DNA of 29,017 bases from Caryophanales bacterium UBA2253 (GTDB lineage Bacteria; Bacillota_I; Bacilli_A; ML615J-28; CAG-698), in the NCBI GenBank assembly GCA_002347755.1, contig DDXT01000049.1, positions 26,030-55,046 on the forward strand, written 5' to 3'. The translations under genes and the position numbers were made by a program. Within the stretch, counting starts at the first letter, position 1. Each line of letters begins with the position of its first letter. Below, in pieces: positions 24,549 through 29,017 of the stretch. The notes under the pieces were generated by a model. That model saw nothing but the letters and a program-made list of their open reading frames with translations, was not told the DNA's origin and made no database searches.

Positions 24549-25361
24549 ATGTATCAAAGATTTAAAGCCGGCTTATTCAATCCTTCGGAAGTGGCGAGAT
24601 TCCAAAAAGACAAGAAAATGATGACCGTTTTATTTTTCTTGCTATTAGTTTTGATCTCCGTAATTCCCGGGATCGTTGCCATTAAACGGGATTCGGGAGG
24701 GTTGGATTATTCTGACCGGACCATCATCCGCCAAGCTTTTGTTGATCATGACATCCCTTTCTCCATCGTCAACTATCAGCTGGGGCGGACTTCGGGGGCG
24801 GAAGCGGACTATGTCGTCGATGTGACTTACGCTTTGCAAGCGATTTTTACGGAAGAAGTCGCGAGCCTTTCCGAAACCAACCCGCTTGACACTTATACGA
24901 AAATCATTTTTGATCCGACCGGGGTTTATTTTCAACAATCCATGCTGCGAATATCGCTGTTTGCTTACTCAGAATATCCTGAACTTCAAAACTTGGATTT
25001 TTTGGGAGCGGAAGCAGACGACCCGGATTTCTGGGCAATAATCTTTCCGATCATTGACGAACAAATCGATGATTATGCGTCGGTGACCCTAACTACTGAA
25101 ATTGCTTCTTTGGTTCTGTATGAAATATTCATTCTGGTGTTCTTGAGTTTTACGGTCGCCATTTTTCAAATGATGTCTTTATCGGGATACCTGAAATTTG
25201 GTAAAGTTTGGCAGGTCATGATTTATGTCATGGTCCCATTCGTCATGGGGCAAGTGTTTGACGAGTTGTTCGCGTTGGGATTTTTGTCTTACATCGGCAT
25301 TGGCATCACAATTTTCCATGCCAACCGTCTGACGCAAGTCATGATGCAAAAAAAGGAGTAG
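24549..25361 (+). CDS. Membrane protein, DUF1189-like
   Basis: This 270-residue protein has one membrane segment near residues 25-45, an outside region of about 130 residues rich in acidic residues, then about three hydrophobic segments from residue 185 on (roughly 185-215, 222-238 and 240-262). The N-terminal Gly-Leu-Phe-Asn-Pro-Ser-Glu-Val-Ala-Arg-Phe segment and this topology recall DUF1189 proteins of Firmicutes, a family without a well-defined function. That match is by eye. The ATG at 24549 follows AAGGAG at 24537-24542. The leuS ribosome site overlaps its end, so the two genes form one unit, though no functional link is known. Confidence 0.65.
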   Translation: MYQRFKAGLFNPSEVARFQKDKKMMTVLFFLLLVLISVIPGIVAIKRDSGGLDYSDRTIIRQAFVDHDIPFSIVNYQLGRTSGAEADYVVDVTYALQAIFTEEVASLSETNPLDTYTKIIFDPTGVYFQQSMLRISLFAYSEYPELQNLDFLGAEADDPDFWAIIFPIIDEQIDDYASVTLTTEIASLVLYEIFILVFLSFTVAIFQMMSLSGYLKFGKVWQVMIYVMVPFVMGQVFDELFALGFLSYIGIGITIFHANRLTQVMMQKKE

Positions 25362-25365
25362 TTGT

Positions 25366-27783
25366 ATGTTCTATAATCATCTCGAAATTGAAAAAAAATG
25401 GCAAAAATATTGGGAGGAACACAAGACCTTCAAGACCGGAAAGGATCTTTCGAAACCGAAGTACTATGTTTTGGACATGTTCCCTTATCCGAGCGGAACC
25501 GGGCTGCACGTGGGCCATCCGGAAGGTTATACCGCTTCGGACATCATTGCGCGCCTGAAACGGATGCAAGGATTCAATGTTCTGCACCCGATGGGCTGGG
25601 ATGCTTTCGGGCTTCCTTCCGAACAATACGCCATCGCGACCGGCCGGGATCCTCGTGATTTCACAATGGAAAACATCAAAACGTTCAAACATCAGCTGAG
25701 CATTCTCGGACTATCCTTTGATTGGGACCGGGAACTTGCGACTTGCGACCCGAAATATTATAAATGGACCCAGTGGATCTTCACGAAACTATACGAAAAA
25801 GGACTCGCGGAGATTCGCAACATCGACGTCAACTGGTGCGAAGGCCTCGGAACCGTTTTGGCCAACGAAGAAGTTCTGAACATTGAAGGCAAGATGGTCA
25901 GCGAACGGGGAAGTTATCCGGTGGTCAAGAAGCCGATGAGGCAATGGGTCTTGAAAATCACCGCATACGCGGAAAGGCTGCTTTCCGGACTTGATGGGTT
26001 AGACTGGCCGGATTCAATCAAAGAAATGCAAAAAAATTGGATCGGCAAAAGCGTCGGCGCGGAAGTGACTTTCCAAGTCGCGGATTCGGACCGCCGTTTC
26101 GTGGTTTTCACCACCCGGCCGGATACCTTGTTTGGGGCCACTTACTGTGTATTGTCTCCGGAACATGAGTTGGTGGAGATGATCACCGCCAAAGAAAGAC
26201 AAAAAGAAGTTCAGGACTATGTCGTTTACGCGAAATCGCGCAGCGATCTGGACCGAACGGATTTGAATAAAGAAAAAACCGGGGTCTTTACCGGCGCTTA
26301 TGCCATCAACCCCGCTAATCAGAAGAAGATCCCGATTTGGATCGCGGATTATGTTCTTAACAGTTACGGAACCGGAGCCATCATGGCCGTTCCGGGTCAC
26401 GATGAACGCGACTTTGAATTTGCGAAGAAATTTGGGTTGGACATTGTAGCGGTCTTGGACGCGGACATCAGCCAGGCGGCTTTTACCGGCGATGCTTTGC
26501 ACATCAATTCCGATTTCATCAACGGCATGAATAAACAAGACGCCATTGATGCCATGAATGTTTGGCTGGAAAAACAAGGCCTGGGGGGAAAAAGCGTCAA
26601 TTACAAACTTCGGGACTGGGTTTTCAGCCGTCAGCGTTTTTGGGGCGAACCCTTCCCGGTCATTATCTGGGATGACGGTAAAATCGAAGTTCTGGGGCTC
26701 GATTCGCTTCCCCTTCAGCTTCCGAAAGTTGACCGCATCACTCCAAGCAAGACCGGCGAATCACCGTTGGTCAATGCGAAAGACTGGGTGAACGTGGTGC
26801 GGGCGGACGGAGTAAAAGGCCATCGCGAGACCAACACCATGCCGCAATGGGCGGGAAGCTGCTGGTATTACATCGGTTATGTTCTCCGCGAGCAGAATGA
26901 ATTTTTGGATTTCTCAAAACCGGAAGTTCAGGATCTGGTCAATTATTGGCTGCCTGTCGATTTGTACATCGGCGGAACCGAACATGCGGTCTTGCATCTT
27001 CTTTATGCCCGATTCTGGCATCAAGTATTGTTCGATTTGGGGATCCTCAAGAGTCCGGAACCTTTCCAAAAATTATTCAACCAAGGCATGATCCTGGGCG
27101 AAGACGGCGAGAAGATGTCCAAATCCCGGGGCAATGTCATCAATCCGGATGAGATCGTCGAGGAATACGGAGCTGATACCCTGCGCTTGTACGAAATGTT
27201 CATGGGACCTTTGGAATCCGTCAAACCATGGTCGACCAGCGGGGTTGAAGGGCCGCACCGTTTCCTGGAACGGGTTTACCGTTTCTATACCGAAGTCGCC
27301 AACTTTGATCCGACCAATCTGGCTTTGGAGAAAATCTATCACCAAACCGTCAAAAAGGTGACGGAAGATTACCAAAATCTGCGTTTCAATACCGCCATCA
27401 GCCAAATGATGATTTTCATCAACGAATGCTATAAGAACAACAATGTTCCGCTGGAATATCTGGAAGGGTTCTTGCAACTGCTTAACCCGATCGCTCCGCA
27501 CATTACCGAAGAACTTTACCAACAGGTTTTGAGCCGCCGGGAATCCATTTCGTTCAGCGAATGGCCAACCTATGACGAAGCGAAGATCAAAGAAAATTCG
27601 GTCACCGTCGTTTTACAGGTCAATGGCAAGATCCGGGACAAAGTGGAAGTTTCTGCCGACATTTCCGATGATCAATTGAAGGCATTGGCTTTGGAAAATG
27701 AAAAGATTCAAAGTTTCCTCAATGGGGCATTGGTCCGGAAGATCATCATCGTTCCGAAAAAAATCGTCAATATCGTCATCTGA
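25366..27783 (+). CDS. leuS: Leucyl-tRNA synthetase
   Basis: At 805 residues this is a full-length bacterial class I LeuRS. The HIGH-type motif is His-Val-Gly-His at 48-51 and the KMSKS motif is at 583-587. The editing (CP1) domain shows Thr-Arg-Pro-Asp-Thr-Leu-Phe-Gly and the Gly-His-Asp-Glu-Arg-Asp block, so proofreading of mischarged tRNA should be intact. The C-terminal region ends with the Leu-Gln-Val-Asn-Gly-Lys-Ile-Arg segment and a Lys-Lys-Ile-Val-Asn-Ile-Val tail, as is usual. It charges tRNA-Leu with leucine. AAGGAG at 25354-25359 precedes the start. Confidence 0.98.
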   Translation: MFYNHLEIEKKWQKYWEEHKTFKTGKDLSKPKYYVLDMFPYPSGTGLHVGHPEGYTASDIIARLKRMQGFNVLHPMGWDAFGLPSEQYAIATGRDPRDFTMENIKTFKHQLSILGLSFDWDRELATCDPKYYKWTQWIFTKLYEKGLAEIRNIDVNWCEGLGTVLANEEVLNIEGKMVSERGSYPVVKKPMRQWVLKITAYAERLLSGLDGLDWPDSIKEMQKNWIGKSVGAEVTFQVADSDRRFVVFTTRPDTLFGATYCVLSPEHELVEMITAKERQKEVQDYVVYAKSRSDLDRTDLNKEKTGVFTGAYAINPANQKKIPIWIADYVLNSYGTGAIMAVPGHDERDFEFAKKFGLDIVAVLDADISQAAFTGDALHINSDFINGMNKQDAIDAMNVWLEKQGLGGKSVNYKLRDWVFSRQRFWGEPFPVIIWDDGKIEVLGLDSLPLQLPKVDRITPSKTGESPLVNAKDWVNVVRADGVKGHRETNTMPQWAGSCWYYIGYVLREQNEFLDFSKPEVQDLVNYWLPVDLYIGGTEHAVLHLLYARFWHQVLFDLGILKSPEPFQKLFNQGMILGEDGEKMSKSRGNVINPDEIVEEYGADTLRLYEMFMGPLESVKPWSTSGVEGPHRFLERVYRFYTEVANFDPTNLALEKIYHQTVKKVTEDYQNLRFNTAISQMMIFINECYKNNNVPLEYLEGFLQLLNPIAPHITEELYQQVLSRRESISFSEWPTYDEAKIKENSVTVVLQVNGKIRDKVEVSADISDDQLKALALENEKIQSFLNGALVRKIIIVPKKIVNIVI

Positions 27784-27813
27784 ACAATCAAAGGAACAAA
27801 ATCCTCGGACTGC

Positions 27814-27846
27814 AAGGCCCGCCCCAAAAGGGTTGGCCTTTTTTTG
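27814..27846 (+). terminator. Terminator of leuS
   Basis: A 6-bp outer stem (27814-27819 with 27835-27840), probably extended by an inner CCC/GGG pairing, leads into seven T (27839-27845), 30 bases after the leuS stop. Confidence 0.85.
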
Positions 27847-27882
27847 AAAAAACTTTTTTCAAAGCCCAAGTTTCTTTTCGCA

Positions 27883-27891
27883 TGATATAAT
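27883..27891 (+). promoter_or_regulatory. Extended -10 promoter of the small Cys-containing protein gene
   Basis: A TG-n-TATAAT element at 27883-27891 lies 15 bases before the start codon. There is no good -35 box, in keeping with an extended -10 promoter. The transcript leader would be very short. Confidence 0.6.
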
Positions 27892-27906
27892 GAAGGCGGT
27901 GGAAGT

Positions 27907-28236
27907 ATGGAATGTAAAACCAAAAGAACTTTTTTGGATCTGCTTACGATCTACAACTGCAAGAACTGCCCGCATCAGGTTACGGACGAACAAATAATCA
28001 TCGGTCGGGGAACCATCGGCATTTATCATCTTTTCGAAGGATGCGCGTTGCTTAAAACCGATCGCGAACAATTGATCTCCACCTCCAAAAAATTGCGGAT
28101 CCTTTTGAAAGACGCCATCATCAATGATGCCAAGATCTTTTTGTTTTATGTTGAAGACTTAAAAATCGGAGATTTCCTGGAAATTTTCGCGCAAATCCTT
28201 GATGCTGGCTTTCATGTTCAGGTCATTACGCTTTGA
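27907..28236 (+). CDS. Small protein of unknown function with a CxxC motif
   Basis: I do not recognise this 109-residue protein. It has cysteines at positions 3, 18, 21 and about 46, with C18-x-x-C21 followed by Pro-His. That could bind a metal or be redox-active, but a full zinc site is not evident. There is no signal peptide or membrane segment; the C-terminal half looks like a small alpha/beta fold. A ribosome site (GGTGG at 27898-27902) and an extended -10 promoter support it as a real gene. It sits just before hpf, a place where many Firmicutes carry comFC, but it has no phosphoribosyltransferase motif and is too short for ComFC. Confidence 0.7.
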   Translation: MECKTKRTFLDLLTIYNCKNCPHQVTDEQIIIGRGTIGIYHLFEGCALLKTDREQLISTSKKLRILLKDAIINDAKIFLFYVEDLKIGDFLEIFAQILDAGFHVQVITL

Positions 28237-28258
28237 AAAAAAACGAAAAACATTATTT

Positions 28259-28287
28259 TTGCTATATATTTTTTTATATGATATAAT
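28259..28287 (+). promoter_or_regulatory. Sigma-A promoter of hpf
   Basis: A TTGCTA box (28259-28264), a 17-base spacer and a perfect TATAAT box (28282-28287) with a TG-n extension lie 32 bases before the start codon. The region is very AT-rich, as expected for a strong promoter. No sigma-B type element is recognised. Confidence 0.75.
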
Positions 28288-28319
28288 TAATCGTAACCTA
28301 ATGCAAAGGAGATGAAAGC

Positions 28320-28877
28320 ATGAAAGTAATTGTACGGGGCAAAGACAAGTATGCGCCTGCTGAAGCCATCCGCTTGTACGCGGTTGACAAATTGCAAAAG
28401 CTGGATCAGTACTTTAGTTTTCGGGATTCCCTCGAAGCGACGGTCCTATGTTCAGTTTATGACAGTTACCAAGAGGTAGAAATCACCATCCCAACCAGAA
28501 ACATTATTTTACGGGCGGAGGTAAAAAGCGAAACCATCGTTGGGGCCATCGATTTGGCCATCGATAAGTTGGAATCGCAAATCCGTCGCCACAAGTCCAA
28601 GATCTATAAGAGCATGAAGCACCGGGAAGGAATATCTTCCTATTATGCTAACCAAAGCGATTTCGACATCGAAAAAATGAAATCGGAGATCAAAGCCACC
28701 AATTTGGTCCGTTCCAAACAGGTTGATCTGCAACCGATGTTGGTTGATGACGCGATCCTCCAAATGGAGATGCTCGGGCATGATTTTTACATTTTCATGA
28801 ACATTGAAACCAACAAGGTTTCGGTGGTCTACCTTCGGGAAGACAACAACTATGGCGTTATTGACACCAATTACTGA
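28320..28877 (+). CDS. hpf: Ribosome hibernation promoting factor, long form
   Basis: This 185-residue protein has the S30AE/YfiA-like N-terminal domain (about 1-98) with the basic helix Ile-Arg-Arg-His-Lys-Ser-Lys, a linker, and a C-terminal dimerisation domain (about 130-185) with the Ala-Ile-Leu-Gln-Met-Glu-Met-Leu-Gly-His-Asp-Phe segment. The long form joins two 70S ribosomes into inactive 100S dimers in stationary phase or stress. AAAGGAG at 28305-28311 gives a strong ribosome site. It stands as a single gene between its own promoter and terminator. Confidence 0.96.
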   Translation: MKVIVRGKDKYAPAEAIRLYAVDKLQKLDQYFSFRDSLEATVLCSVYDSYQEVEITIPTRNIILRAEVKSETIVGAIDLAIDKLESQIRRHKSKIYKSMKHREGISSYYANQSDFDIEKMKSEIKATNLVRSKQVDLQPMLVDDAILQMEMLGHDFYIFMNIETNKVSVVYLREDNNYGVIDTNY

Positions 28878-28918
28878 TCGATCCTCCAAATCATGAATTA
28901 ACCTTCAAAGAAATAGGG

Positions 28919-28949
28919 CCGTTTCAACTGATTGTTGAAGCGGTTTTTT
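28919..28949 (+). terminator. Terminator of hpf
   Basis: A 10-bp stem (28919-28928 with 28934-28943, one G-U pair) with a 5-base loop runs into six T (28944-28949), 41 bases after the hpf stop. Confidence 0.9.
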
Positions 28950-28965
28950 ATTTTCCAAAAAACGC

Positions 28966-28994
28966 TTAAAAAATCCGGGTTTTTGTGTTATAAC
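28966..28994 (+). promoter_or_regulatory. Possible promoter of the next, off-window gene
   Basis: A TG-n-TATAAC element at 28986-28994 has a TTAAAA box 17 bases upstream (28966-28971). It comes after the hpf terminator and points out of the window. The downstream gene is not visible. Confidence 0.45.
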
Positions 28995-29017
28995 CTGAGT
29001 TTGACACTTGTTATGCG

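Noticed and set aside
25362..25365. T-box leader before leuS
   Set aside because: leuS starts 4 bases after the previous stop and its operon leader before 24549 is short, so there is no room for a T-box.
1..29017. Mobile elements, CRISPR arrays, tRNA or rRNA genes
   Set aside because: No transposase or integrase motif, no regularly spaced direct repeats and no cloverleaf-like segment was seen; gaps between genes are short and filled by promoters and terminators.

Overview
This looks like a chromosomal segment of a Bacillota-type bacterium, most plausibly a Bacilli/Mollicutes-like lineage that uses the standard genetic code (for example around Izemoplasmatales or Acholeplasmatales). The evidence is the gene content (two DegV proteins, split GcvPA/GcvPB, a YwqCDE-type tyrosine kinase set, long-form HPF), strong GGAGG ribosome binding sites, and sigma-A type promoters with TATAAT boxes and about 17-bp spacers. 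At least ten genes stop with TGA, so TGA is not read as Trp. The lineage is an inference. All genes but one run on the + strand; there are no rRNAs, tRNAs, insertion sequences, CRISPR arrays or phage genes, and no gap above about 210 bases.

Layout. (1) 1-209 holds the terminator of an off-window gene and the terminator of a leftward degV gene (210-1082). (2) 1268-3825 continues an alternating pattern: TIM-barrel gene, second degV, second TIM-barrel gene. (3) 3049-10426 is a tightly packed five-gene run: TIM barrel, U32/RlhA-like protein, HxxxDG acyltransferase, zinc-ribbon six-helix membrane protein, and a membrane-anchored protein joining Ig-like modules to a ComEC-like metallo-beta-lactamase domain. 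The last three are the least familiar part of the window. (4) 10520-13471 has an atypical EF-G paralogue and an RluA-family pseudouridine synthase. (5) 13555-15759 is a CpsC-CpsD-CpsB tyrosine-phosphorylation cassette with no glycosyltransferase genes, followed by a lipoprotein. (6) 16881-23413 is a complete glycine cleavage operon with lipoate scavenging at its head (lplA-gcvT-gcvH-gcvPA-gcvPB-lpd), then glutamate formiminotransferase. (7) 24549-28877 has a DUF1189-like membrane protein, leuS, a small Cys-containing protein of unknown function and hpf.

How the genes work together. The glycine cleavage genes form a self-contained unit: LplA attaches scavenged lipoate to GcvH, GcvPA/PB decarboxylate glycine, GcvT passes the one-carbon unit to tetrahydrofolate, and Lpd reoxidises the lipoyl arm. 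FtcD, transcribed separately, also loads tetrahydrofolate. The U32, EF-G-like, RluA, LeuS and HPF proteins belong to RNA modification and translation. The DegV proteins probably bind fatty acids. The acyltransferase/zinc-ribbon/metallo-beta-lactamase group may act at the cell surface, but its function cannot be read from sequence.
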